This document shows, piece by piece, positions 24,201-36,400 of a stretch of 64,000 bases of DNA. The stretch is from Amyelois transitella (taxonomy: Eukaryota; Arthropoda; Insecta; Lepidoptera; Pyralidae). The stretch covers positions 9,117,001 through 9,181,000 of the forward strand of contig NC_083507.1 of NCBI RefSeq assembly GCF_032362555.1. Reading direction: 5' to 3'. A program made the translations under genes and the position numbers. The first letter of the stretch is position 1; each line of letters starts with the position of its first letter. Below the pieces are notes generated by a model. It ran no database searches. It saw only the letters and a list, made by a program, of their open reading frames with translations, and had not been told where the DNA came from.

Positions 24201-24909
24201 AGGGACAGAAAAGAGTCCTTTGCCGTAGTAGTATTTGAACCTGTGCCACTTTTTGCGTCACGCTTTTTTATATGAGGTCTTAAGCCGTTCAACCACTGAT
24301 GACCTATATCACCTTTAACAGCTCGATTATCAGAAGGAACATTAAACCAAAAATATTTTATTAATAAGTAAGTCAATTAGTTACCAATTTATGCCTTGGC
24401 CTTTCTTTGTTCCTCAGTAATACCATGTGTGATATCGGTATGTATCTACCGTTGCCTTTATTGTACAGGAACGGCTCTACCTTCGTCTTGATAGCGTGGT
24501 CTATCTCGGCGTACTGCTTGCTCTGAACAGCTCGCTTCATCATGTCTACCAGGAGACCTTGACCTGAACGATGATTATTATTTTAATATACCATACACTA
24601 GTAATTTTATAACACAAAAATATTCTTATTCTGGTATTTTTCTTGTCAAGGAGACTTCGACGACAAGAAGAGAAGAGTAAGAGTAGCTTCTTGTCCAAAA
24701 TTTGTTAACTACATGATGACACGTCTTTATCTTGTAAATTCATATGTTTTCTGTTGTGCATTGATAAGTGTCCTATTAATAAAGTACAAAGGTGTGAAAA
24801 CATTAATCTGTTCGTTACCTTTTAAATCCAGAAGTTTGTAAAGTTTCTGCTCAGAAGTTCCCGCCTGTTTTTTAACAGCACTTGCAACATTACTTTCTGT
24901 ATTACCCAT
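12238..24909 (-). CDS. nan: TRPV channel, Nanchung type, 16 exons, 839 aa
   Basis: Exons (transcript order): 24819-24909, 24385-24563, 23748-23876, 20238-20376, 19056-19245, 18555-18708, 17967-18221, 17295-17535, 16694-16819, 16498-16583, 16211-16335, 15832-15966, 14997-15106, 14166-14347, 12656-12898, 12238-12372. Phases agree throughout. The N terminus is [15 protein letters not shown]. Ankyrin repeats cover about 134-380 ([45 protein letters not shown]). S1 is near 400-425, followed by an extracellular loop with N-glycosylation sites; S2-S5 lie at 535-662, the pore helix near 690-705 ([12 protein letters not shown]) and S6 at 715-740 ([15 protein letters not shown]). The TRP-box region NEWQRQWA follows. 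Length and short C-tail match Drosophila Nanchung (about 833 aa) better than the longer Inactive. Nan and Iav form the mechanotransduction channel of chordotonal neurons and are the target of pymetrozine-type insecticides (family knowledge). Confidence 0.9.
13305..13567 (+). repeat. Dispersed SINE-like repeat ('gtagacagagccaac' family), full copy
   Basis: It runs from the catacatacataac start, through cagagccaact, then tagaattgagattcaaatag, to ggtccgggaaccacac. It aligns end to end with 51962-52220. Partial copies lie at 3320-3410, 7725-7800, 18254-18390, 33608-33848, 40820-40900, 43940-44020, 44270-44340 and 60220-60300. It is a very abundant lepidopteran repeat and lies here in nan intron 14. 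Confidence 0.75.
13772..13840. repeat. Perfect 28-bp hairpin with poly-C loop
   Basis: 13772-13799 and 13813-13840 are exact reverse complements. The loop, 13800-13812, is pure C. Each arm itself contains the palindrome GGGAATTCCC. The element lies in nan intron 14 and has no obvious target-site duplication. Confidence 0.9.
16915..17130. repeat. SINE-like dispersed repeat
   Basis: Contains cctgcacattcagactggatg and gtgtaaccatgatcaatcc, motifs shared with 44195-44250, followed by gatgcaacctggactaaagcc, shared with 3670-3700 and 25625-25650. It lies in nan intron 8. Confidence 0.5.
17911..17930. repeat. (CT)n microsatellite
   Basis: An uninterrupted CT run just beyond the donor of the nan exon at 17967-18221, inside the intron. 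Confidence 0.85.
18254..18390 (+). repeat. Partial dispersed repeat ('gtagacagagccaac' family)
   Basis: The motif acgtctatatcccttgcgga, then ggacagagccaacagta and gatggaattgagattcaag, places this in the same family as 13305-13567. It is truncated at the 3' side. Confidence 0.65.
20509..20832. repeat. Left arm of a ~310-bp inverted repeat
   Basis: Includes attaattcccatgaagctga, aatcaaaagcattatttc, ctaccgtttctgagatat and gttgcaagcgtcataatatg. Each appears as its reverse complement, in reverse order, at 22605-22920 with scattered substitutions. Confidence 0.8.
21040..22320 (+). pseudogene. LINE C-terminal fragment, interrupted by an RTE insertion
   Basis: The segment 21040-21408 encodes CPCGD, then [30 protein letters not shown] and VWDATCVDT, a Cys/His block found at the C-terminal end of a family of animal LINE polyproteins. 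The frame resumes at about 22078-22308 with [21 protein letters not shown] and [11 protein letters not shown], then a stop. The two halves are split by the RTE-type insert at 21409-22063 and carry frameshifts. Confidence 0.7.
21409..22063 (+). mobile_element. RTE-type LINE 3' fragment with target-site duplication
   Basis: It encodes the end of an RTE-like reverse transcriptase: [56 protein letters not shown], then [10 protein letters not shown] and a stop. It ends in a TATG microsatellite tail. The 14-mer tatgtagttatcgg occurs at 21395-21408 and again at 22064-22077, a direct duplication flanking the insert. The frame is broken around 21829. It is inserted into the LINE at 21040-22320. Confidence 0.8.
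22605..22920. repeat. Right arm of the ~310-bp inverted repeat
   Basis: Reverse complement of 20509-20832, beginning catattatgacgcttgcaac and ending gatgggaattaatgtagct. The two arms enclose about 1.8 kb of LINE sequence. Confidence 0.8.
24160..24308 (-). repeat. tRNA-derived SINE
   Basis: On the minus strand a box A-like run (CAGTGGTTGAACGGCTTA, 24281-24299 region) is followed by a box B-like GGTTCAAATAC (24231-24241). That is the spacing of an RNA polymerase III promoter of tRNA origin. It lies in nan intron 2. Confidence 0.6.
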
Positions 24910-25336
24910 GTTGTTTATCTAATAAAAACCGTATCAATTTTATGCTGATCTTCCACAAAATTTGCTTATGTTTCACTTTTTTTAACTTCGCGTATAGATT
25001 TATCGACAAATCCATTCCGTTGCCGCGGGCTACAAATTGAGAAGGGGTAACGCAAGGCAAGGTTATGTTATGAATAAAATTACGTGCCAAATACCAAGGA
25101 CCGATAAAAAAAATCATGGTTATATTTTGAATACTATAGGGTAGGTGTACTTACAAATGTTGTTAAATAAAGTAATACAAATTATAGTCAATTTTTGTTG
25201 AATAATATAAAAATACAGATCTTTTTATAAAATAATTTATTATTCTCAATCAAAAACGAATCATATAAGTCATAATTTAAATACATGATATTGTTCAATA
25301 CTATTCATATTTTTACGTTCCCTAAATCCTGTTAAT
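24910..25336. promoter_or_regulatory. 427-bp gap between the pickpocket stop and the nan start
   Basis: Both genes are on the minus strand. The gap must hold the pickpocket 3' end (AATAAA on the minus strand at 25236-25241) and the nan promoter and 5' UTR. No TATA box is obvious. Little room remains for independent regulation, unless nan has an upstream non-coding exon elsewhere. Confidence 0.5.
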
Positions 25337-28300
25337 TTACTGCTTTCTAAAAACTAGATAAAATATCTCCACTAGACTGAAAATAGATGCTCCGAAGAAT
25401 AAACTAAACATTCCTCCCACGTTCACTAAAACAAATAGAATCAGCTTTTAGTAATGTATGCGTATAATTAGTTTCACCTTTATCGTCTGTTTTGTCGAAC
25501 TGAAATAACACATCATAAATTAACCCTAGCAAAGAAGTTCAGATAGGGGTCGTTTCGTGTAAAAAATTTGACTAGTCCTGGTCAAAACCATGTTACAGAA
25601 CACTTCTGGAGAGGACTCTAAAAAAGAGAATGTAACCGGAGGCTAACACAAGAAGTTAGCTGAACATTTTACATTTCTAATCGTCAAAAAAACTGTCTTT
25701 AAGTGTTATCTATTAAATCTGTGTAAGTACTCCTTTCACTCATACAAATCGCATTTTATAACAAGTTAATTACCAACAATGTCTAGATTGGAAGTGATGA
25801 GGTTTCTCTGAAACCTCAGGGAAGGGAGCGATGTCATGCGGATTGTAATTGTCCCCTTGCCATATTCCTCCGGTAGCCACCTCCTAAGTCATAAATAAAA
25901 AACAGCATTCAATGCATTAATAAAACCCACAAAAAGTTAACCAAAACGTTAACGGATTGATAGCTAAAAGAAAAATCCTCACATTAAGCAGCCCATTACG
26001 ATTCTTATTTTTTTTACGATGCATCAAGAAACGACGCAGTGTATCATTTATAAAGAATTAAAGACAATAGAGGTACTACAGAGAAGTGACCTAATCATAA
26101 CGTGTAAGTATGGGTTATGCATTATACTTGAGACATCAAACCATGTAGGTACTAAGTACTTAAAGGAATATGTGAATACCTACTTTGAAACGTGAACAGT
26201 CTTCAGTTCACTCTCTTCGCAAGAAGGCAGGCACTGATCCGCAATCAAAGCATTCTTGTCCACACCCGATTGCGCTTTTTCAACTGAAAAATAATTATTG
26301 GTAAGAGATGTTTCACAAAAGATAATTGTAAAAGAATTATTTTAAAAATATTATATACTCGTAATGCAGTTTTCACTTTTATTTAGACAATTATTTTGTA
26401 AATAATAACTATAATAGTAATATTATAATGAGGAAAGTCTGTTAAGTCTATTGCGGATAAACCGTTGACGGAAATTAAAATAAAATTTGGAATTAAAATA
26501 GTCAAACATAGGCATATATTCGCGATCAAAGTCTCTGTTAAAAGCTGGCTTAGAATAAATATGTCTACTCACATTCATAATGAACCACACAATGTATGCC
26601 TGTGTAATTACAGTACTTCTTTTCATCTAAAAATATATAAGATTTTTAAGAATGTATTTTTAAGAAAACGGTAGAATATTTCATCATCTCTTACTTATGT
26701 GAATAATATATATTATTAAATATATTTATGCATGTTTATCTATATTCTTATTTATATATGTCTATGAATAAACCATTTGTGTATTTGATTTAAATTGACA
26801 TCGGATGTTTTATCTAAAAGGCTAAAAATCTATCGTAAAGGCGGGACCACATACCTAAAGGCTACAGGGAAGGGCGCAGCCGGGAAATTGAAAAGATGAG
26901 AGTAACATTTGCTGCTTAGTTTTTACAAAAACAAATTATGAACGGTTTAGTATTTTTGAATATTATTCGTTACGAACAAACAATCAAATTTACCAACTTA
27001 TAATATAAGTATAGCTCTTTATAATATTAGTATAGAAGTACATATAATACTTACAGGCTTTATGCCTGATAGGATGGACACATTTGCAGTGACCAAATAT
27101 ATTTTTAGTTTGTTGAGCAAGTTTACAGGCACCATAACCATATACCTAAAATAAATAATAATTACAGTTCATGTAAACAACAATATATTTTTTGATTTTG
27201 ATTTGTGATCTTTCTAGTTATTTTAGGAGTAATTTAATATTATTAACTTATTACTAAGGGCCTTTCCTTAGTTTGTATGTATTCATTGTTATAACAAGTT
27301 ACAAGTTATTCATTAATTTGGTAAATAAGAATACATAACTGGATACTTATAGAAATCATCCCTTGGTTTCTCTTTCAGATACCGGCATCCCCGGATGCTC
27401 AGATCTTCCCGGGTTAGAACTTTGTCGTTCTCAATCTCCACCACTGAGAAGAGATACTCTACTCGGTTCTCCATGTGCAGCCTCACTTCAACCTTGAACT
27501 TGGGATCTAAACCCAATGTAGCTAACTCTTCTGGACTATGCACAGCGATCTTAAAAAAACGAAAAAATCAGCAAAAATTATGAATTTACGGAACCTAGCA
27601 ATGGTTTGTTACCATCCACTAGTATGTACCAAATTAAGTCTGTACTTACTTCAGCGTCAGAAGAAATACGAAAATCGAGTTTTCCTGGACCAGTAGTTAA
27701 ATTAACTTTTAAAAGTGAGTCCAATTGTGAATTCCTGAAAATATAATCTTCATTTAAGTATAAATATTGCAAAACAAAAAAAAGTTTATAATTATTTAAT
27801 ACTATGTAATCTAAATATATCGTTAAAAAAACTTGTGTAACATTTAATTTAATATGTATAGATAAGACAATAAATAAAGTTTCAATGGTCGTATGATTAC
27901 AACCCTGAAATTAAAGCGCTACCTAAAAACCTTATTATGTACATTTTCGTATCTCGAAAAAAATGATCTTATCTTTGACATTGTTGGATAATGTAGTGAT
28001 AGAGTAATAATCTGTTATCAACTCACTCGCTTTGCAGTGTGTTCAGTGCGAAACACGGGCCGTACTCCGAATCGACAATGTGAAATCTATCGCAGCATGG
28101 AAACTCTACCCCGTTGAAGAAACAGTCCGATAGTAACTCTGTACATTTCAGACGTATCTGAAATATGTGATAGTGAACGAATTATGTGGAATTTTGATTT
28201 TGTCGTGTTATTTTGTAATGATACGAATCAATAACTGGCTTTCAAAGTATTGAAAGATAAGGTATGTGATCTGCTTTTTCTATTTAATGATCAATCGTAG

Positions 28301-29695
28301 TCTTGCGGAAATTTTTGTGTGTAATACTTAAAACTTATTATTTGCGGTATCATTAGTGATATAGTGAGATGTCATTAGATAAAAAATTGGTTAGACTACT
28401 TTGGCGCATTCCTAAGTGGAACATTTTTAAATTAATTTATTTTTTAAATATATATATGGGACACAAAAAATTTTAAATGTATCTTACATCTTCGGCGATG
28501 GTTCTAAATGGCAAGTCACAGGGCACCTTGTCTCCGCAGGGCACACAAAACGACCTGCTACACGTGCCATGACCAAATATTATCGCCGCGATATATTTCT
28601 TGTAGTCGAAGCTTAGATGTTTCACATAATTTGCTAAAAGAAGAAATGTAAAAAATGTACCTATGTTTAAACATGCATCATAATAAGTACCTGGATGACA
28701 AAATGGTGTTCGGTGGAAAAAAAAAACATCAAACAAGCATCCGTTCTCTGACGCGAAAACCGTTCAACAACCGGTCAACTATACCATATAAAATCGGGGC
28801 CTGTACTATTTACCAGAGGTCTGTCGTAATATTTATTATATAAATCAATATTTTTATACCTTAGTTTCATCTACTTGAAAGAAGATTATCTCGTGCTTTT
28901 TTAAATAATTACTCAAATTCGTCAAATCAATCGTCAATGTTTCCAAATAAGACCATGCTACAGAATAATGGGGACACAAACAAAATGCATATTTCTAAAG
29001 CACACCCTTTTTCTAGCACTCTATGTACAAATCAACACTAAAATAATCAAAGCAAGATTACGGTATTTTTCGCCAAGCTTCTTCGGGGCTTCTCTCGCGT
29101 TATATATCTCGCAAACTGTGACAGCCGGGAAGGTGGTGGCCCAGGGTAAGTAGAGGGTGTCAGGGGTGAAGTTCAGGGCATCTCGTTCATCGGACAGCAG
29201 CAACAAATACAGACATCCGGCTGATGCCAGGACTATCAGCAGCCAGAACATCCTTCAAACGTATAGTGAGAGTTATAATGAGTTATGAAGTTAAGTATGT
29301 AAGTACTTACGTAGACTTTGTAAAAAATATAAACATTTGGTAATATAAATATAGATATTAATTGGTCTTTCAGGGAAAATTTCTATCAAATGTCAATTAA
29401 ATACATATGAAGTTAAGTAACTTTTTAATGGAAAAAAATAATAGTCTTGGAATTATTATAATTGGAAGTTATTAAAATTAATGAATAAAATTAACATATG
29501 ATCTTAAAGGTATAACACGCACACTCACCGATTAATAATAAACGCACCAGTAACAAACAAATGTCTTAAACCATGAATACCGCTGTTTTGTCCAAAAAAC
29601 AAAAATCTCTCTTTCAACTTAAATCTTTTCAAAAAAATTATCATCGGAATTGCCAAAGGATTAAAATTTCTATTGCTGAAAATGTATTTGATCAT
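25337..29695 (-). CDS. DEG/ENaC sodium channel, pickpocket family, 10 exons, 439 aa
   Basis: Exons (transcript order): 29529-29695, 29062-29252, 28488-28633, 28027-28157, 27650-27734, 27340-27549, 27055-27145, 26184-26283, 25774-25883, 25337-25425; all phases agree. ATG 29695 is preceded by an in-frame TAA. The pre-M1 region has SGIHGLRHLF, matching the HG motif of the family. TM1 is at about 56-75 (MFWLLIVLASAGCLYLLL), then LPFPAVTVC-like PWATTFPAVTVC. The extracellular loop is Cys-rich (GTCSRSFCVPCGDKVPC, PCCDRF, GPCFALN, CKCVHPI, CLPSCEESE). The segment SLPSLRFQRN precedes TM2, which has GGMFSLFFGASIFSLVEIFY with the G-x-S selectivity filter. At 439 aa it is somewhat short. These are trimeric Na+ channels of sensory neurons or epithelia; the specific ppk paralogue cannot be told by eye. 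Confidence 0.88.
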
Positions 29696-30468
29696 ACTTA
29701 CAACTTACAATATTTACTGGCAACTAAACATGAGGTATTAATTTAATATTCCATAACACTTTACCAACCCTTTAATTAAGCACTTTACATTATTACAAAG
29801 GATTTTTATGTTCGTAACGTTGCTAACTGCTGTTAACTGTTATAGGTGTGTACCTACTTGAAGTTTAATTATTTAACAAATGGGTTGCAACGATTTTATT
29901 TTATTTTTTATTTATTTAAACTTTATGCACGTAAAATGTGCAACAGGTGTACTTACTGCCACTCTATGCCAGTCAAACCTTTTGATTAACTTTAAATTAC
30001 GGTTTTGAATCGTATTCCTACCTGAAATTATAATGTATTGTTAGTATGTCTGTGTGTCAAAACCTTTATCTCTCGCCCAATTTTGCATCGCTGCAATGCA
30101 TATCATTAATACTTTAAGATACTTTGCTTTTTGCATTTAGTAGGAGCATACAATCTACATAAATTTGATTAAAAAATTTAACTTTAATACAAGATTCATT
30201 GACGACCATTACACTGGCATGTATAATGAAAAAATGTTTATATATGAACTTCCGAAAAGGAATAATGAATTGTACTTCCCATTAGTCTTACGAGTAGGTA
30301 GAAGAAAAATACGTTTTACGGTGTTAAAAAATATAATTCGTTAAATTAATAAAATTTTCAATTCTTATCAATATCATATCACATACAAATCATAAACTAA
30401 TTTATTTTACAAATATAAATACTTATCATTGTCTTATAGATATCCTATAGTCAGCTTGCAGAAAACTT
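29696..30468. other. Spacer between lipase and pickpocket genes
   Basis: 773 bp of AT-rich sequence. AATAAA on the minus strand at 30401-30406, 63 bp past the lipase stop, is the likely lipase poly(A) signal. The remainder should contain the pickpocket promoter; I see no TATA box or exon. Confidence 0.5.
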
Positions 30469-33400
30469 TTAACCGAACCATCGACTGAACCAGCCTTTTT
30501 CTGTAGTCGTGGTGATATCCAGGTCACCGTCCCTAGCTTCAGGGTCTGCGTACCCTGGTGTGGAGGTGAGGAAGACCTTTTTAAGCTGGTTAAGGCTGAA
30601 CCCTTGACGTAAATCGCGAAGCAAATCCGCGGGCGGATGACGCACCTCGTCATCTGAAGCTGTAAGAATTATTAACGGGTAAAGAAAAAAAAACGGGTAG
30701 GTAAAAATATACGAAACTGACACACGTTGACATATTTTTTCTTTACTAACACCCATGTAGGGATTACTTTCTTACGAAATCAACGTCTTTCGAATTTTCG
30801 AGCAGATCACGTGTCCTGATGTGAGTTTCATTTTTACCTATTCATCACGAAAATTAAACAAAGAGAATTTTAGTTAAAGAAAAATCAATGATTAAAATTA
30901 CGCAATCTCTTACTGTGCAAGTGATAAAGGAATAATCAATAAAGGAAAACAAATGGAAGGCCTATCTAATGCCTGATATATTCATTGTTTAGGCTACAAT
31001 GAACGGATGAATGTAATAAATAATAGCTACCCATGTGCATTTTTATTCAAAGATACAGAATTTTAATCTATAACGAAATATATTTCTTTGTTATATGCGA
31101 TTTGGGTGTGACGGCGCACATTATATTATATTAAAACCATAGTTATAAAGTCCCTTTTTCCCTTATGTATGTAACCCTAAAAAGGACAACTTAATCCACT
31201 AAGTACCTACTTATGTAAATGAACTTTAAAAAGCAATAATTAAAAAGTTTTATTGACTCGTAATAGTTACTATGATCGCGTGCACACGATACAATACACT
31301 GTTATTGTCATTGAAAAGTTGAGAATGTCCTAAATTATGCAATGCGCAACTGCAATCTGCATAACAACTTTTAATGAAATGAAACTCTTTTTTATGCATT
31401 AGAAATACATATTTATTAGAAACAGAGGTTTACCAGATAAAGAGAATAAGAAATTAAAACAGTAATCGATGTCTATGATGACAAAAAACATCATCCCCTC
31501 CTCTTAACTAAAATGCGAATTTGCAAACACATAGGAATATTAATAAGGCATAGACTACCTTTCTCATCCCTAAACCGGAGTCTTGACTGTACCCGTGGGA
31601 TTATCGAATTTTCTGACACGAGTGAAAGCGAGTGTAAAGCTATCTTTTAAAAAGGCTTAATTTCTAGCATTGTTATTGTGTGCTCCAGTATAATAATGTT
31701 CATTTTGTATAAAAATAAGGACATTATTGGGATGGCCTACGACGCGTAGCAAACGTCATAGCGCTACGAAATCGTAGCATAGCGGGCGCTACGACGACGC
31801 TTTAATTTTACTCTTTATTTGAACGTCGTGAATTTCACGGACTGTGCTATTATTGGTTCATGATGTTTCATCAAAGGACTTATTGATCAAACATTTTTTC
31901 AATGTTCAAATTTTCTTTGTGAATATCGTAATAACTACAATATGTCACTAGTCCAATAGAGTGTGGTTATTATAAAAGTGTGTGCGATCACAAAAATCTT
32001 ACTAATTCTAATCTAACGAAATGTCGTTCGGGAAATAACAATGTAGAACTTACGGCAATAAGGCTCCTTCTCAGTAGTGAGAACGAAATAAGGCCCGTTA
32101 GCCCGCGGCAGGCCGTAGCCGCCCGCCGCTTTGATGCCCATCTCCGCACACGACCCGTCTCTGTTGCAAAGAGCCTTTAGACTCGCGTTTACACTGCAAA
32201 CACCAAACTTTGCATTGACCTAGTGTTTTTAAATGAAAATCTTACCATCTAAAGTGAACTCATTGATAACTATGATGAATCTTTTTTCTAACCTCAATAT
32301 ACGGTCAAGGGCAGAGAAACATGACCACCTTGTAGTGTTGATTTATCTTCTTATTATTTCTTTGATTCTAGCAATACTGGTAGTCTAATTCATACTTCCA
32401 TAGTAATTGTAAACAAAAAAGATTTGAATATTCTTGTAATGAATAGACACGAAAACTGCTAGACCGACTTGATGATATTTGGCACAGAAACAGACAACAC
32501 CTTCAGGAGTAACATATCTTATGTTCTGTAAATTATCACGGGTGCGAAGAGTAGTTCTAATCCTAGCTAGTCACATGATTAACACATCCTTGGGCTAAGA
32601 ACACTCTAGATTTAATCATCAATATTCCTTATCTGTACGCTTTCACTCGAATATACTTATTCGCAAGCATTTGATTATTCTTCCACACTTTCATCTCCCA
32701 CAAATTTTAAACAGCTCAACCGATTTTCAGCAAACATGTCTAAGAACATCCACACATAAGTCACCTTTATTAAAAAAATGATATAACTTGATCTGTTTGT
32801 GGCAATGATGATACAGACAGAAATACACCCAGACAGACAGGTGAAACTTATAACACCCCGCTTTTAGTGTCAGGGATTTAAATACTACGATCCATTACTC
32901 CGTTTGAATTCGAAGACTAGAAACACAAAAACACTTTAACATTAGAAGTAGTGATATAAAGTATTGATATACAAATAAAACATACCCTTCATAAGTCAAA
33001 TTCCAGCGATGAGCCCTGAATGAACAGTTGTTATTGATGAGCGACTCCGTGAACAGTAGGTAGGCTCGCCCGTGACTGCAAATCGCTTGCTTCAGCCCTG
33101 TAGTAGTACATACATTATTTCGAATGTCTTGAGGAATAGAGATACATTTTAAATTTTATTTATTTATGAATGTGATTTAATACTGCATTTTAATTTTAGA
33201 CTTATTCACATTTTTTCAATGTAGACAATGTCCATGATTTAAATTTAAGAGATCTATATTTGTTAATTGACGTGTGGTGAAAATGATGTAGTGTAGTTTG
33301 TTACGCCGTTCTTCTGCACATGCGCTTTGGAAGCAGTAGAAGATATAACTTATTAGACTTTTGTTGACGTCAATAAATTATACCTTGTATCCAATATATT

Positions 33401-36400
33401 CTGAAAATAATTCTATTCTACTGCATAACACGTGCGGTGAATGTTAACCAATGTTTAAATCTTCTTCTCGTATTACTCATTGCACCTTCTACCGCTATGC
33501 CCGAGATCGCCTTCTAACATTTCATATTTATATCACTTTTAAGGTATCAGCATCAATACAATAGATACAAATTCTGATTCAATTTCTTTGAACTGAAATT
33601 TTTAGGGTACCGTGTGGTTTCCGGCATTTTAGAATAGAACCATTTCAAATATTTCCCATGGATATCGTAAAACAAGGATAGGTATATAAACTTAGGATTC
33701 CTCTTGCAGGCGATGGTCACCTGTCACTTTTTGAATCTCAATTCCATCATAAAGCCATACAGCTGAACGTGACCTTTCATTCTTATCAGGATTGTTTGCT
33801 CTGTTTACCCCGCAAAGGATAGAGATGAGACCATATATGTATGTATGAAAATTTTATAATTACTCACTAGAGAAGGAAGCTGGTATGAGTCGAGCCCAGA
33901 TGGAGTTGCTAGAATTGTAGCAGCCTGGCTGTTTCATACCGCCATTCGGGTAGAAATCTGCATGACCTGCACAAAAACACATAAATGATTTGATAATATC
34001 ACTTAGTTTCGCTTCTTCCACTTAAGTAACTAAACTTAGGTAACCAGTGGCTATGGCCGTGGTCATTTCCAAATAATAAATATTTTCTCCTAAAAACTTA
34101 TACTACCAACCTGTAGGATCTGGTAATCCGAATCCAATTTTCTTCAGCAGTCGACCATTTGTGTGAATTACATCAACAAAATCTGCGTCTGTTTTATCTA
34201 GACGCTCAGTGTGATCTGTTGTGAGGAAGCAGGGCTGAGCTGGATCCAAACCTGAAAAACAAAAAGAAAATTCCGAATACTAGTTTTAATATAGACAAGG
34301 CTGCCAAATATAAACTATCTAATGAAACAATGCTGTGTCTGATATGTTTGAAATCTATTTTATTATTATTTTAATACTGATTTTGGAGCATAGAAATAGC
34401 AATGAACAGGACAATAGAAATCAGAATATAACTCTCGTTCAGACTGATCTTTTCATTCAGTGCAAATCGGAGAGTTTTGGAGTGAAGCATATGAGATATT
34501 TACTTAACATCACAATCTAAAAGGTCACAAAACTCATTCGTTTATAATATTATTAATTATTGGTTTATAATCTATATACTTATGATAAATCTGTAGAGAG
34601 GTCAATTCTGTACATGGAATATATTTTCAAAATAACTATCAGGGGGTTATTAGTGATCGATACTGATGCCAAAAATGCAATCAGTAAAATTTTTGTCTGT
34701 CTGTCTGTCTGTATGTTCTTTATAGAAACAAAAACTACTTGACGGATTTTAACGAAACTTGGTACAGTTATTCTTCATACTCCTGAGCAGGTTATAGTAT
34801 ACTTTTCATTACGCTACAATCACTAGGAGAAGAGCAGTGAAAGGAAATGTTGGGAAAACGGGAGAAGTTACTTGATTTTTTAAGCTTCCGTCGCGTGTGC
34901 AGCCTCAATGGTTAAAGATACAGCAAAACCATGTATAACGGAAATATTCTACATAAAATTATTAAAAAAATATTCCAAGACAGCATAAGTCTATCTTTTA
35001 TGGTTGACTCACAATAACACGTGTAATTCCTAATAGCTTAGCAGTTCGGATATTTCCGATTATATTTCTTTACTCTGATGTTTATAATACCAATAACACT
35101 CATACTCATTCATAATTCTTAAAAATTAATATAAGTACCTATTCAATAAAAAAAGAATCATCGAAATCGGTATAGAAACACCAAACTTATACATGAAATA
35201 AAATACCCTTAACAAGCCATCGCGCGTAAATACTGAATCATGCTATAAGGATTATTTTTGCGTAACGGTTGCCGCCCTCAACGCGGCTAGCGGCGGCAGG
35301 GTATAAAAGGGGCAGGAGGCGAGCGCAAGCTTCATGACCAAGGCAGCCAGGGGGAGACTTCACGCAGTTCTCTCTTCCAGCTTCCCCCTGAGGACGAAGC
35401 TCGGGATCTACCAAACGTACGTCAGATCCCGCCTCACGTTCGCGGCCCCGGCGTGGTACGCATTCTGCTCTGAGACCAACAGGAGAAGACTCAGAGCCCA
35501 AGAGAACCAACGTCTCAGAGCAGTCGTCGGAGCCCCGCGCTACATGAGGAACTCGACGATGCTCAGGGACTTGAAGTGGGAGAACCTAGATATTCGAGAG
35601 GGCGGACGCGTAATCACACAGCCACCTGCGCGGCATCGCGCCGCTCCACTCCGCTCCGTCGCTCGCTCGGTCATCCGGGCCGTCGGGTGAAACCCTCCCC
35701 TCGCTGCCTTGCGGCTGACGTCGTCAACCAGTGACGACGCCGCCGCTGATGGGAACTCCCAGTGTATGAAGACGTGAAGACCCAGGCCGTCACGGCCGCC
35801 CCATCGACCTGCCTACAGTCGTAGGCAGCGATGATGCCATTGAAGAGGGCCAAAAGCCCTGACCAATCTACTCTGACTCCCCTAAGGGAGTATGGGAAGA
35901 CCCGACGACGGCAAGACAGTATTTCACAGGCGTTTCTACTTTATTTTCATTTCTTTTTCTTTTGTAAGTTGTAGGTACATATTTCTGGTTATAATTCTAT
36001 TAGAATATTTTTTTTTAGTTTAAATAGGCACTTAGATTTATCTATACTAATATTATAAAACTGAAGAGTTTGTTTGTTTTTTTTAATGTGCTAATCTCAA
36101 GAACTACTGGTTCTATTTGAAAGATTATTTTTGTATTGAATAGACCATTTATCGAGGAAGGCTTTAGGCTATATAACGATGAGATGCAACTATTAAACTA
36201 TTAGGAGCGAAGAAATAATGGAAAATGTGAAAAAAAAAAAACGTGGAAGGAGCATCCTTGAGGGCTTCAATGATGCCCAAAATAACTATTCCACGCGGAC
36301 GAAGTCGCAGGCACAGCTAGTATTAAATATTATTATTAGGTTTGTCATGTCCTCAATAGACAAAGAATAATTAATTATTCCTCTGAATAAAATAATTGGG

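Noticed and set aside
12238-24909. Assignment of the TRPV gene to inactive (iav) instead of nan
   Set aside because: The 839-aa length, short C-tail and MGNTES-type N terminus fit Nanchung; Inactive is longer at the C terminus. A phylogenetic tree would settle it.
35238-35853. GC-rich open frames on both strands as a gene
   Set aside because: The plus-strand frame is a Jockey-like LINE C terminus and the minus-strand frames are its shadows.
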